In this document: positions 22,404 to 33,115 of the stretch, in pieces | Numbering within the stretch: position 1 is the stretch's first letter | Layout: each line of letters opens with the position of its first letter | Assembly (NCBI GenBank): GCA_028753945.1 | Contig: JAPNXP010000011.1 | Location: 1,922,001 to 1,986,000, forward strand | Origin: Hexactinellida sp. DTS-2022 | Taxonomy: Eukaryota > Porifera > Hexactinellida | Length of the DNA: 64,000 nucleotides | Direction of reading: 5' to 3' | The notes under the pieces: model-generated | The model's input: only the letters and a program-made list of their open reading frames with translations | The model's database searches: none | Told to the model about the DNA's origin: nothing | Made by a program: the position numbers and the translations under genes

Positions 22404-22530
22404 GTAATTTGGCCCAAGTGCACACATTGTGGAAGCTTATAGAACTTGTGTAATTTGGGCCAAGTGCACACATTCTGGAAGTTTATGAAACTTGTGTAAT
22501 TTGGGCCAAGTGCACACATTCTGGAAGCTT
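22404..22530. repeat. 46-bp tandem repeat, about 2.7 copies
   Basis: Units start at 22404, 22450 and 22496; each contains GGGCCAAGTGCACACATT followed by GGAAG. The copies differ at only a few positions, so the array is fairly recent. The overlapping minus-strand open frame is a by-product of the repeat. Confidence 0.85.
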
Positions 22531-23780
22531 AAAAAGCTTCCTAAGTAACACGATATCTAATTTATCTAACTACTAGTTTATTATCTTATTTCTCCACTTT
22601 GTTTGGCTACAATACATACCTTATTACTCCCTGATTATATTTTTGATTAGAAAAAATATGTCTAACTAAAAGCAATTTATATTAAAAATTTACTTTTATC
22701 ACCCTGTTATTAATATTAGCCACTATTATGCATTGATATCTTTTATTAATAAATTTAATGGGAAATATGGCAAATATCAGAGTAACAGTTTCAGAAAGAT
22801 GTAATAAATATACCACATAACTAACGTGTAAACTTTAAAGGATATAAACTAATCTATCAAAATACACAAATTCAGGACGGGAACTACTTGTTCTGGCTTG
22901 TACAATGTTCAGGCTCGATTCTTCTCGCAGAGTAATAAGATAAAATGTCTTGATAACTGCCTGTTAGTAAGCTATATGTTAAGATAATTGATTATGCTGT
23001 GAAGTAGTGTTAATTTATTAATTTATGAATGAATAAATAGTAGGTTGGTCCCTCAGGGCTGCAGCTAGCTACTAAAGAGTAGTTTCGCTGTGAGTGTACT
23101 TGAAACACACTCTGTACCTTTCCCCAACCGCGAGCCTAACGGTTGAGGGATGTCAAGAGCTTACCTAACACCGAACTTATCTCTTGACACCATTAGCAGG
23201 ACCTAGGCTCAGGACAATTTACCCATTACATGAGACTGAGGGTTTTTATTAAACAGAAGGTTTAATAAAAACTATGATAACACAACGAAAGTTTTAACTT
23301 AGCTAACTGAAAGAAATGGAAATTTTGGCTAGTTATTATCTCAGTATTCCACAACAACAACCAAATTATAGCCAGACATATGTACTGAATTAGATACTCT
23401 TTTTCATGGCATACGACAGCGCTATATAACAATTATTAATTAATATCGTTTCTAGCTGCTGTACTTAGTGTAGTATTAGTAAATTAATTATTCTATTTCT
23501 TTTTAATTAAAAACCAGTTTGTTTGTAAATTGTTCTAATTTCCTATTATAATTTAATCGAGAGTTCGCTATATGTTTATGAAACTGGATAAACGGAAGAT
23601 TTGGCTTTGGAAATTTTTGTTGATCTAGTTCCAGGTATTATGAAGAACCCTAAGAATGCGAGGCGGTTTCAAATGTACCTAAAACTTAAAAGAAAAAAAC
23701 GCAAACAATATTAACTTCAACTAAAAAAATAAGTTTAAAACTCACTTGATTCCATAGGTGATATGATATCACTTACCTAG
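22531..23780. other. Non-coding; cluster of three hairpins at 23092-23189
   Basis: Three stems occur within 100 bp: GAGTGT/ACACTC (23092-23097 with 23107-23112), CCCCAACCG/CGGTTGAGG (23122-23130 with 23140-23148, one mismatch), and a perfect 9-bp TGTCAAGAG/CTCTTGACA (23151-23159 with 23181-23189). The patch is GC-rich compared with its flanks. I cannot name an RNA family. The rest of the span has no gene. Confidence 0.35.
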
Positions 23781-26370
23781 TCTGAGCAAATACGTTGCAG
23801 TGCGCGCTCTTAAGTCGAAGACATCAGGAGAAGTAATCCTGAATCTTAAGGATATCTACCTCGATATGGGATTACCCGATATTATTCAACACGACCAAGG
23901 AAGGGAGTTTAGAAGTAATGTGAGTTGCATAATAATTTTTCTACATTCTAATCAAATATTTTCAGTGACATATTGCTAAATATTTCTTTTTAATAATATT
24001 AGTACGTATTCGATAGTAATTTTGCTTGTATTATTCCTAGATATTTCAGGAATTTCACCGGAAATTAGGAGTTGAAAATCGTAGCACTCGTGCATACCAC
24101 CCGATGGCTAACGGTTTAGTCGAAGCACACAATAAGATTCTCAAAAGGTAGTGTTATTAGTTAACGAGTAAATGATAACAACATTTCGAATGCATGATTT
24201 AGGATAATATACTAACTATGAAAGTTCTTTTTTAGTAAACTGAACAAAATGGAGATCCAGACTGGGGATCATTGGACAAATCTTCTAAAAGCTACTGCAA
24301 TAACAATGAATTCTACCTTTAAAAGGTCCCATGGACAAACTCCATTCAAGGTTATGTGGGGAAGAGAGTCTAGGCATCAAGATCTTCTATCGACCATTAA
24401 CAACCTGCAGTGCAACACTGAAGAAGATTTTGCAATAGATGATGCTATTATGAATTTATGAGCGAATTCATTCCTCAACTCGATGATATTGAAGAAATAT
24501 CATACATCTTTTCTCCACCACTTGACATTCCCCAAGAAGAAGTTACTAGTATTGATGAATCTCGTACTTCTACACAGCAATCAGCAATGGATAGTATCAA
24601 CTTTGAGCAAATCAAACAGAAGATGCAGTATGATAAGAAGGTCAACGAAGGACGGTTAGTTGAGCTTTATATATTCAACAATGTTTTCTTACTCACATTT
24701 TATTATCATTATGACATCTGTAGTGCCTCTCTGAAGATGGATGATAAGATCATATACACTAACATGCCAAAGATAAAACACTTACACAAAACGAAGAAGC
24801 AATCGAAATATATTGGGCCTTACACGGTGTCGAAAGTAACAGATAGTCATGTTACTATTTCTCAGACAGAATTAGGAGCCAAAAAAGACAAGAAAATTCC
24901 AATCCATATCACACGTTCTTATTTTGTAAGAAACACTAAGAAGAAAGTAAACCTCGATTCGAGCATAGGTGTCGACACATCACAGGTACTATTGATCAAT
25001 TCAACATAATTAGAAATTAGTGTCAATTTCATTGAAAACATTCAATTTTAGACTTGCCTGAATCTCTATGGATTTACAGCAGTATCTATATTTACACATC
25101 TAACTACTTTCAAAGTAAGGATTCCATTCTCTTTACATTCCTGAATTATTGTTGAGAAGTCATTGTTATTTTACAATTCACTTCTCCAATTGATGTCAAT
25201 TTCAGTTATCTCATAAACTTCCAGGCAATAATGGTTACTTCATCATTTTTTGAATTTCTAGGAAATTCTAAAACAGAATATTATCCAAGGAACCTTCGCG
25301 ACTCCTTTACATTAGAAATTGTACAGAAGCTTAAACAAACAACACATCTATACTCCCAACACCTATTTATTTCAGTTTTTGAATGGTGAAAAAGAAGATA
25401 AAATTGTAAGTCTAGCCGAGTATAAATTAGTAAATTTTAGATTAGTAAAACACAACTTATATCCATTGAATCTATATATCTGTAGAAGAGAGACATAATT
25501 GAGACTGTAATGGAATGGACACCAGATCTTTATCCTAGTTTTACAGATAATGAGCGTGCTAGACATAAACACAAAATACTGTATTTCGTGGTGAGTATTC
25601 TACACAATATTAATTGAGATACCTTATATGGATGCTCTAATTAATCGTGTAATTTTATTAGACTTAATGATTCCTATATACCTTTATTAGGCGATGGAGT
25701 ATCTCAATACGATGCTATGGGACACGTTCGACGAAAAAGATCAAACCGTTATTACAGATGCCTATCCGGGGACCCAAAAATAATTGTTATAGATGAGAAT
25801 TGGCAGCGTAGTAAATGTGTTCACTTGGGGATAACATTTGATTCAGTTAGCAAGCAACCATCGGATCTCGTTGGACAGCCACTAAGCAAATACGAACCAG
25901 AGCTGACAGAGAAAATCAAAGGAGATGGTAATTGTCTCTTCAGATGTCTCTCCAAAATAATTACTGGGAGTGAAAACAGAGACCTACAGTTTCGTTCCAT
26001 TATATGCCGATTTATAGCCAGTGAAGGGACAACAAAACTTGGATGGTATTTTAAATCAAAGCAAACGACACCGTGTCATTACCTCACACACGAAAACGCT
26101 ATCCACCGAAATCCATTTGGGGAAGTGATGTTGAAATTATGGCTGCTTCTGCTATTCTGAATGCCGATATCTACGTTGCTAACAACGATTATAGAATGCC
26201 AGAGTCTGTAATTCGTCATGTGCGTTGGAGCTTGCTCAGATCTACTAACAGCCCAACTGCCAATCTTTACATCAAAAATTTCGTCCTACATTATGAACCT
26301 GTTGTATCAATGCTGAAATCTCCTATCCCGACGTATGGAACTACAACAGATGAAGTCCTAACAGTGTAAT
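23781..26370 (+). pseudogene. Ginger-like integrase gene, C-terminal half, multi-exon, with OTU domain
   Basis: Exons separated by GT...AG introns encode the second half of a gypsy-type integrase. Exon 23781-23919 has 'LSKYVAVRALKSK' and 'DIIQHDQGREF' (second catalytic Asp). After an intron with a GTGAGT donor, 24041(or 24050)-24147 has 'RAYHPMANGLVEAHNKIL' (catalytic Glu). Exon 24236-24654 has one frameshift near 24455. Exon 24724-24985 has 'YIGPYTVSKVTDSHVTI', a GPY/F domain. Short exons follow at 25376-25405 and 25486-25590. Exon 25691-26370 has an OTU cysteine-protease-like domain ('KGDGNCLFRCLSKI', then 'WGSDVEIMAASAI' after a frameshift near 26120). Spliceosomal introns and a GPY/F domain without reverse transcriptase fit Ginger DNA transposons or genes derived from them; a decayed gypsy element is the alternative. 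The first catalytic Asp and zinc-binding domain are absent here but lie on the opposite strand at 26.6-28.3 kb. Confidence 0.72.
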
Positions 26371-26604
26371 AACAACTCACAACACTCTTTCGAAAGTGCT
26401 CAAAGACAAGGTACATCGAACTTTGTTGGGACCTCTGCTCGAGGTTATTCAGGCAACGCAATACCTATCATGGTGATCCCAGATAATGGAAACGTGACCT
26501 GCAACGGCACATCCCCAGTGGCGAGAGACGAGCTGTTATCTACGAGGTAAATAATTGATGACAACAACACAGATAGCAAACAGTGACTAAAATGTGTTTA
26601 TAAC

Positions 26605-28318
26605 TTTATATCCATCTTTGCTCTCAGAGAAATCACATATAAGGTCCATCCCTATATGTTTCCACGTTTTATACGGAGGTGGGATTGGTTGGAGCTTCTT
26701 TTGCGGCTGTGGTGGCAAGGCCGCTGTCATCTGACATGTATGGCAAGTCCTTACCTTTAGTATACAAGAAAGTAATTATAATATGGCATTTTTTAATAAT
26801 TTTCGTATTAGTTACAGCATCGATATTTAATTACACCATTATATAAAATTCGTAAATGGTTGATTAAAGCTAACTGAACATTATAAAAATAAATATAAAA
26901 ACAATTTGGGATATTGCGAAATCATGTTAGTTGCTATTAGTCGTCTAAATAAAATGCTTTACTAATTAAACAATCTAGAAATTAATAATTACGATTACAG
27001 CACATGGATGATTCAACTCAAATGTTCCACTAACACTGCATTCTAATGCTATTTTGGGATGTACGTACATCAATTAGAATAGAAATATAATAGAACTCGA
27101 TTAAGGCGTACCAGCCTTGGGAAACAAGACAAAGTACGTACTAACCGAAGGCATGTCTTATCCGTATGCATAATCCACAGGTCGAAATGCTGACTTGTTG
27201 AATTGTGTAAATAAGATATAAAGGGTATACAAGTCTTCAAACATACTCAACGATAACATAAAAGTATTTTGGTTGTCACGTACTCAGACAATCAAAACAA
27301 TAACGTAGTTCTGCTGACAATTTTCTAGAGTACGTACTAGCAGAATTTAGTTGGGAATAGAAATTGGTACGTCTGATTCCGTGATTCGAGTATGTACTGT
27401 ACTGAATTGATAATTGTACTGAATTGATAATTGCAATGCAATTTAACAGTAATTGTAAAATAAATCAAATGAATATATCTACATAACATTACAAATTGAT
27501 TTTAATTGAAAATAAATCGAACTAATAGTAGGTTAAGGGATAATTATATAATTATATAATCGTTAGGAAATAGGGAAATTTTTCGTACAGAAGTCAAAGG
27601 TTAGATTGGTTGAAGTTGCAAAATGAGGACCAGGGTGATCCAGTTGGCTATAATTTTAAAAGTAACTACTTTTTCCTATTTTGAGTAAATAAGTTAACCT
27701 TATTAATTAAGCAATTTTAATTCGAAAGACATCAAATACAAATTGTTCAAATAAATTTCATTATCATATTAACTTAAATAATCTCGAACGTCAATGTGCA
27801 TGCCTGTCCATGTGTATCTTTGCTGAAATGAATGAAGAGTGGCGTGAATCCCTGGATGACCAACTTGGTCATGGAACCTTTGATAAATATCATCCAACTG
27901 AGACTTCAATGGAACTTCCAAATCTGTTTCTGTACCTCCCAGTTTAACTCTCTAAGGAGAAGATTAATTAAAACTATTAAATCAAATATAGTAGAACCTC
28001 CTAAGTAATAAGGACCAGGAAAGGACAGGGCAAAATGGTCGTTATAGACAAGTAACCGTTATGCAGTGGCTATTAATTAAAGAGGATCTACTGTATTTTT
28101 AATTAATATATAAATAATGGGATTATTTATTAGTATAGCGAGTCATTTTTGGGGTTAAAAAAAAATCTCACCTTGAATAGTGTGTCGGATTCTGCAATGA
28201 AATAGGGGGACAGTTTTCTTTTGTAATTCCATCTTGTTTGCCGTGAGACTTGTACTGTCTCAGGATATTTTTGTTCGCGAAGAAACTGAATAATTTCTTG
28301 ATACTCTTCTGAATTCAT
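26605..28318 (-). pseudogene. Ginger-like integrase gene, N-terminal half, inverted relative to its C-terminal half
   Basis: Exon 1 (28318-28172) encodes 49 residues starting MNSEEYQEIIQFLREQ and ends at a GTGAGA donor. Exon 2 (27951 to about 27773) follows a CTCCTTAG acceptor in phase and contains 'FHDQVGHPGIHATLHSF', the two His of the HHCC zinc-binding domain of integrases. Exon 3 (26749-26605) supplies 'TCHTCQ', the two Cys, and 'WKHIGMDLICDFSESKDGY', the first catalytic Asp. Together these are exactly the parts missing from the plus-strand half at 23.8-26.4 kb. The exon 2 donor seems to have lost a base (AAG|TTAAT). A mariner MITE (27989-28093) lies in intron 1. Transcription would start upstream of 28318, where an 18-bp repeat cluster lies. 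Confidence 0.7.
27989..28093. mobile_element. 105-bp mariner-type MITE in an intron
   Basis: The ends are TAGTAGAACCTCC and, read inward from the right, CAGTAGATCCTCT, with TA on each side (27987-27988 and 28094-28095). It lies between exons 1 and 2 of the minus-strand integrase half. Confidence 0.65.
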
Positions 28319-28446
28319 TTGAAAATCAGAATAGAAATGATTGATTATTTGGTTTGGTTTAGTTTGATTAGTTTGTTTGATTGATTGATTGATTGTGTTG
28401 TGATAGTTGTAGACAAGGAGAGTAATATAATTTACCTTATATAGTT

Positions 28447-28566
28447 GCGCCTCAGAATACGACAGCGTCTCAAAATACCACAGTCTAATTTGTAATAGCA
28501 CATCCATGGTGTATAGAGTGTATCATATAGGCGTCTCAAAATACCACAGCGTCTCAAAATACCACA
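28447..28566. repeat. Cluster of 18-bp GCGTCTCAAAATACCACA repeats
   Basis: Four units start at 28447 (diverged), 28465, 28531 and 28549; the last three are identical and units 1-2 and 3-4 are directly adjacent. The cluster begins about 130 bp upstream of the minus-strand start codon at 28318. It could be a subterminal transposase-binding array or promoter repeats of the Ginger-like element; neither is proven. Confidence 0.7.
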
Positions 28567-29630
28567 CAACAGATCCTATTATACGATTTCCATTTTTTAG
28601 CTTGTTTTTCATATTCTAAATTAATACATGCGAAATTCGTGTCAGCATATTTGTTTACCAATAATATCCGTTGAAAGCTAACTTCTAGGTTGATTTGGAA
28701 TTTCATCAATTTGTTTACCTATTTTTGTAAACAACTACAATAAATATTCATCTTATAAAATCATAAATGCCAAATTCGACTTCAGCATACTACGTAGTTT
28801 ACCTATTATAACATTCGTTTACCAATTATAACTTGAAAGTCAGTTTATATCTCATATATTTATGCGGTTTCTATTCCCCCATCACTTTAAAACAATCCGG
28901 ACAAACACACAAACAAACAAACAAACAAACATACAAACAACAATCGAGATTTAATAATATACAAGCTGCTCGTACGCGCTACCCGCGTTCTTACAACTTG
29001 CACTCGGGCCTGCGGCCCTCGCTTGTATTCAAACACATACCTTTCCAAATTAATTTCCATATTGTACTCTAATAGACGTAATGCAAATTGATTAATTTAT
29101 GTGCATGATTGAGCTCAAACTGAATCTAGGCACCTATAAAATACTGTCGGTTATTTAATGAAAAAATAGCAAAAGTTATTTACCCCCTCTCTACATCACG
29201 CTTTTGCCATTTCTTTATAAAAAAGGACAGGCTGTAACAATTACCCCTTGAGCATTGCTTAAAATTAATAGGCCCTATACACAGGTTGATTATATTACGG
29301 GGAATCATATGGATAATATTTAGGTGACCGCTAGTGAACCACATCAGTAATGCTATTGTTTCAGAGTAAGGCTTTGTCCCACTAATGCTGTCTATTTATC
29401 CGTGAGTCCCAGTCATAGGTATTTACGTATAAGGACATAAAAAAATAAATTGGGAATTACTAATCAGCGCCTGTATTGTTGAAATTTATGCTAATTAGAA
29501 CTGACAGTTTCAACAGTTTTATTTTATTAAAGTCATAACATCTGGGTTCTAAGGTAATTATTATTAAGCACAATATATCTGTATTATACATATGGAAGTG
29601 ATTTTAAGAAAACTTACTTCAATAATTTTT
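28567..29630. other. Non-coding stretch
   Basis: A short (ACAAACAAAC)n tract lies at about 28898-28940. Open frames here lack motifs. Nothing else is recognised. Confidence 0.5.
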
Positions 29631-29633
29631 CCA

Positions 29634-29798
29634 TTAACTGTATCTTTTAAAACTGCAACGCAATTTCTGCATTGCCCTTTTCCTCTTCTTAGTTTCCACA
29701 GGGGCGATCACTTCTATGTCAGGTTGAAGAGGTTCATCTTCTGTTTGCTCGATAGGAGCCGGTAGTTCGCCCTCAGTGCTAATATTTAGGTTTGACAT
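29634..29798 (-). CDS. Small acidic-then-basic ORF, unknown
   Basis: Fifty-four residues from ATG 29798 have an acidic N-terminus (STEGELPAPIEQTEDEP) and a basic C-terminal patch (ETKKRKR). In the overlapping frame the 3' part reads 'GQCRNCVAVLKDTVNG' up to a GTAAGT donor-like site, so one frameshift may hide a longer first exon with a C-x2-C pair. No family is recognised. A duplicated TATA-like repeat lies just upstream. Confidence 0.25.
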   Translation of the reverse strand: MSNLNISTEGELPAPIEQTEDEPLQPDIEVIAPVETKKRKRAMQKLRCSFKRYS

Positions 29799-29800
29799 TT

Positions 29801-29850
29801 TTTCTATAGTATAAAAATACTATTTTGCTATAGTATAAAAATACTATTTG
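29801..29850 (-). promoter_or_regulatory. Duplicated TATA-like palindrome upstream of a small ORF
   Basis: The unit CTATAGTATAAAAATACTATTT occurs twice in tandem about 24 bp apart. Each contains the self-complementary AGTAT...ATACT, presenting a TATA-like element on either strand, just upstream of the minus-strand ATG at 29798. A promoter role is inference. Confidence 0.25.
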
Positions 29851-29930
29851 CATTAGTTGTTTAAAACTGTTTATAGTAGAATAATTTTTTTATGACTATT
29901 TCGGGAGCCAATGAAATAATAGGCCAAGAC

Positions 29931-30979
29931 CAGGGACGTCGCCACGGGGGGGGCATAGGGGGGCAATGCCCCCCCTGGTAGAAATCCTCGCCCCGGGGCA
30001 ATGCCCCCCCTGGTAAAATTTCGTGCCCCGGGACATACCCCCCTGCTAAATTATTGCCAAATAACGTTGTTATTGTATTATTATTATTATTATTATTATC
30101 ATTATGCAGTGCCGTAGCCACCAATTAAAAGTGGTCAGGTTAGACCGGGCTGGATACAGTACCAACAGGACCAAGGGTTCAGGTTAACCTGTCCAACCAA
30201 CGAAAAGTGGTCAGGTTGAAACCTGACCAACCTGACCAGTGGCTACGGCCCTGTTATGTATACAAGCGCGCTTCGCTTGCTTTCGCTGCGCGGCTGCAGA
30301 AAGCACCCTTCTGGTGCCTCATATATCCCAACCAACAAATAACAGAAGTAACGTTTGTAAATTCCTTATAACGTCTACATCTAAACAACAAATATATACA
30401 CATGGGTTGTTAACAACATCATATTTGGAATCAGCTTACTTAATTACTCCATATATAGTCGTTGGAAGTAAGCGGCCACGACCCTTTAAAATATGTAATT
30501 ACAAATAATTGATTGGATTTATTATTTTTCTCTCGCCCAATTAAATTGTAGTTTCAGATTGGCATTCTATAATGCACGCTTAACAAATGTTAGAGACACT
30601 AAATCAATTTATACTAATTGAATGCTAGCTGCTAATCCATACTGTGCCACGCTCGAATTTAATTGGCTGAAGGTTTTGTTACCTTTTGAGATTTAAGATG
30701 TGAATATTTTTCTTAGATATTAGAACTTGTTTCTAGATACATAGCTACCCACCTCCCTGCCAAATTTCAAGTCTGTAGCTCTTACCCAGTTTCTCAATCA
30801 ATTCCTAACAAACAAACAACAAACAAAAAAACAAACCATTTAGATTTAATATATAAGATAGAAACTTGATAATTTCATATTATAATCGACTCTCGTTGAT
30901 ACGAATTTTGTGAGGGGGGCATGCCCCCCCTGGTAATTTTGCCGCCCCCCCTAGATGAAAATTCCTGGCGACGTCCCTG
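29931..30979. mobile_element. 1.05-kb non-autonomous hAT element
   Basis: The termini are CAGGGACGTCGCCA and, read inward from the right, CAGGGACGTCGCCA. The exact 8-bp duplication GCCAAGAC lies at 29923-29930 and 30980-30987. GGGGGGCA/TGCCCCCCC runs lie just inside both ends. It has no transposase ORF and contains a second, nested hAT-like insert at 30107-30253. Confidence 0.92.
30107..30253. mobile_element. 147-bp hAT-like MITE nested in a hAT element
   Basis: The ends are CAGTGCCGTAGCCAC and, read inward from the right, CAGGGCCGTAGCCAC. The interior repeats GTGGTCAGGTT in both orientations. Flanks share only TTATG (30102-30106 and 30254-30258), so the duplication is partial, perhaps because it landed in an ATT repeat. 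Confidence 0.65.
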
Positions 30980-30987
30980 GCCAAGAC

Positions 30988-31250
30988 GCCAAATAACAGA
31001 TGTATTATTTGATTGGGCAAGTTAACGAAATAGAAACGACATTACATTTATATGATTACCTCTTTCTTAAAGTGATCTTGTTTTTTGCTGCGACGTATAT
31101 TCCTGTTGATTTGGAGATATTGATCTATCTCAGTCCGTAGAAGTGTCAATAATTGGGTGTCTTTCGCTTTGTGCGATGTGAGTTTCCTCAAAGAAAATAT
31201 AGAAACAAATAAACACGTTTTTGTATAAAAAGTATTGAAATGTACACCCA
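30988..31250. other. Non-coding flank of the hAT element
   Basis: The sequence flanking the hAT insertion forms an imperfect inverted repeat when the insert is removed (CCAATGAAATAATA against TATTATTTGATTGG), so the target was itself foldable. No gene is seen. Confidence 0.4.
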
Positions 31251-31540
31251 TACTTGCCAACCGTCCCGCTTTTTGGAAAATATTTTTGACGGGATGTCTC
31301 GTTTTATGCAATTGGAGCAAGGTTCCTTCCGTTGAGATAATCAAATTATTACAATTGCTAGGACTATTTTGAATTCTAATTCTAGAATATATAGTATATG
31401 AATTATTATTAACTAGTAAAGTAATACTACTCACTTATTTATGTACTACACGTAATGTTCTATGTCCCGCCAAACTTCCTTATGTCCCGCCAAAATTCAT
31501 TCCTCCGTCCCGCCAAAGACTTGCTATAGGTTGGCAAGTA
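31251..31540. mobile_element. 290-bp MITE with 10-bp flanking duplication
   Basis: The ends are TACTTGCCAACC, inverted, with repeated GTCCCGCC motifs inside. Flanks TGTACACCCA (31241-31250) and TGTACACCTA (31541-31550) match at 9 of 10 positions. A 9-10 bp duplication would fit a Mutator-like origin; an 8-bp hAT reading is also possible if the left end starts two bases earlier. Confidence 0.7.
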
Positions 31541-31550
31541 TGTACACCTA

Positions 31551-32123
31551 ATGTATTTATACATACATTATATAATCTTCCTACAACGTTATCATTGATG
31601 TATCAGTAGCAGCTCAAAATAGAATCTTTAGAATGCAATTAATCAGGAATTACACGTAACAGAGACACTACCCGAAAGCATTCATTCATGATTCGTAAGA
31701 GCTATCATTAGTAAGTGATGTAAATCACAGATATACAGTAGTATAGAATAATAATATCATTGAGGGAAACTGTTAAGATCTCCTCTAAATACATACGTAT
31801 ACACAATGTTTAACTATTAAGTAAATCGGATCAAAATGTTCACTACCTGAAATAATTAGTCTTAGTTAGACTAATCCCAACTTCTGTCCATTGTTGGCGG
31901 AAGTCTATATTCATGACAATGCATTGACTGAAATATATCTATAAAGAATTAGCTGAAAGATCTTCGAGTAGCATGCCGAAGCAATACTCCGAGACAGTTC
32001 TTAATGTGTAGCCGACATAGATTCCTAGGAGCTACTTATAATAAAATGGATCGAAGTGATGAGCTCTTCGACATTGTGTAGTCGGTGCAGCCTACACCAA
32101 GTTACTGGCCGCTGAACACAGGA
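31551..32123. other. Non-coding stretch downstream of the OTU relic
   Basis: No coding block is recognised; the part nearest 32.1 kb may be the 3' region of the minus-strand relic. Confidence 0.4.
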
Positions 32124-32552
32124 TTACTGTGTTGTAGATGACAATGTGTCATGAGCATAGATAGTGTATACTCTCCACATATTAGGATTTGTGTGAGTAG
32201 CATTGATAACTAATACATCTATCTCCTCTAGAGAACCCAATATAGCTAATACTACATCAGTACCACATTCATATGGGTTGCTTTTGAGGTCTAAATGATT
32301 GTTCAAATCCTCTTCACAGCTATAATGTAACATTTCCATTACATTATAATAGTGTAGAGGGCTGTTTCGAAATTGACGAATCAATTGTAATTTTAAGTGT
32401 TCATATATTGCCTCTGAACCAAAAATATAATGCACTAAGGCTCGGTAAAGACAATTATCATCTCCAGTTACCGGGTATAATTCAAAATTGTGACCAAACA
32501 AATGTGATAGCCTTGCTTCAATCGAATCGTAGTAATCTTTTAAAGTGCTATC

Positions 32553-32770
32553 CAGTGTTGTAAATCAAATCAAATATTTCAATATTTGATTTGATTTGAT
32601 TTGATTTGAAATTATTTGAATCCTCAAATGATTTGATTTGATTTGATTTGAAAATATTTGAAATCTCAAATGATTTGAAATGATTTGATTTGAAATAATT
32701 TTAAATCTAAAATGATTTGATTTGATTTGATTTGATTTGAGAAAAAAAGAAAGATTTATTTACAACCCTG
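32553..32770. mobile_element. 218-bp hAT-type MITE built of TTTGA pentamers
   Basis: The ends are CAGTGTTGTAAATCAAATC and, read inward from the right, CAGGGTTGTAAATAAATC. The exact 8-bp duplication GTGCTATC lies at 32545-32552 and 32771-32778. Nearly the whole interior is (TTTGA)n in direct and inverted orientation. Confidence 0.9.
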
Positions 32771-33115
32771 GTGCTATCAACAATATCCATTCCATTATGT
32801 CGGATGGATAGTATTGGTTGTATTTCCATATTAAGAGTAATTGCTATATGGTTACGCATGATTAGGGGAAATTGGTTAACAGAACCTGTTGGAGATTCTA
32901 TCAATTCAGTTTGTCGAACTTGAGAGATAGGCAAACATCCCTCTTTTGCAGTATGACCTAGAACCGAGTCTGGCTCAGAATCAGAAATCCATTGGGGAAC
33001 AATATACAGAATTTGGTTGGAGGGAGAAATGTTTCCCAGATGATTTTGAAATACCTCCTTATAAACTACATTCCGTACCGAAACTCCAACAGAAGCAGAG
33101 TAAGTTCCTCCACAT

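Noticed and set aside
22334-22519. Minus-strand frame repeating 'CALGPNYTSFINF'
   Set aside because: It is the translation of a 46-bp tandem repeat, not a gene.
23781-26370. LTR retrotransposon (gypsy) interpretation
   Set aside because: No reverse transcriptase, RNase H, protease or flanking long terminal repeats are visible, and the gene has introns. It remains possible if the rest was lost.
28447-28566. Repeat cluster considered as a CRISPR-like array
   Set aside because: Units are adjacent in pairs rather than separated by similar-length spacers, and the genome is eukaryotic.
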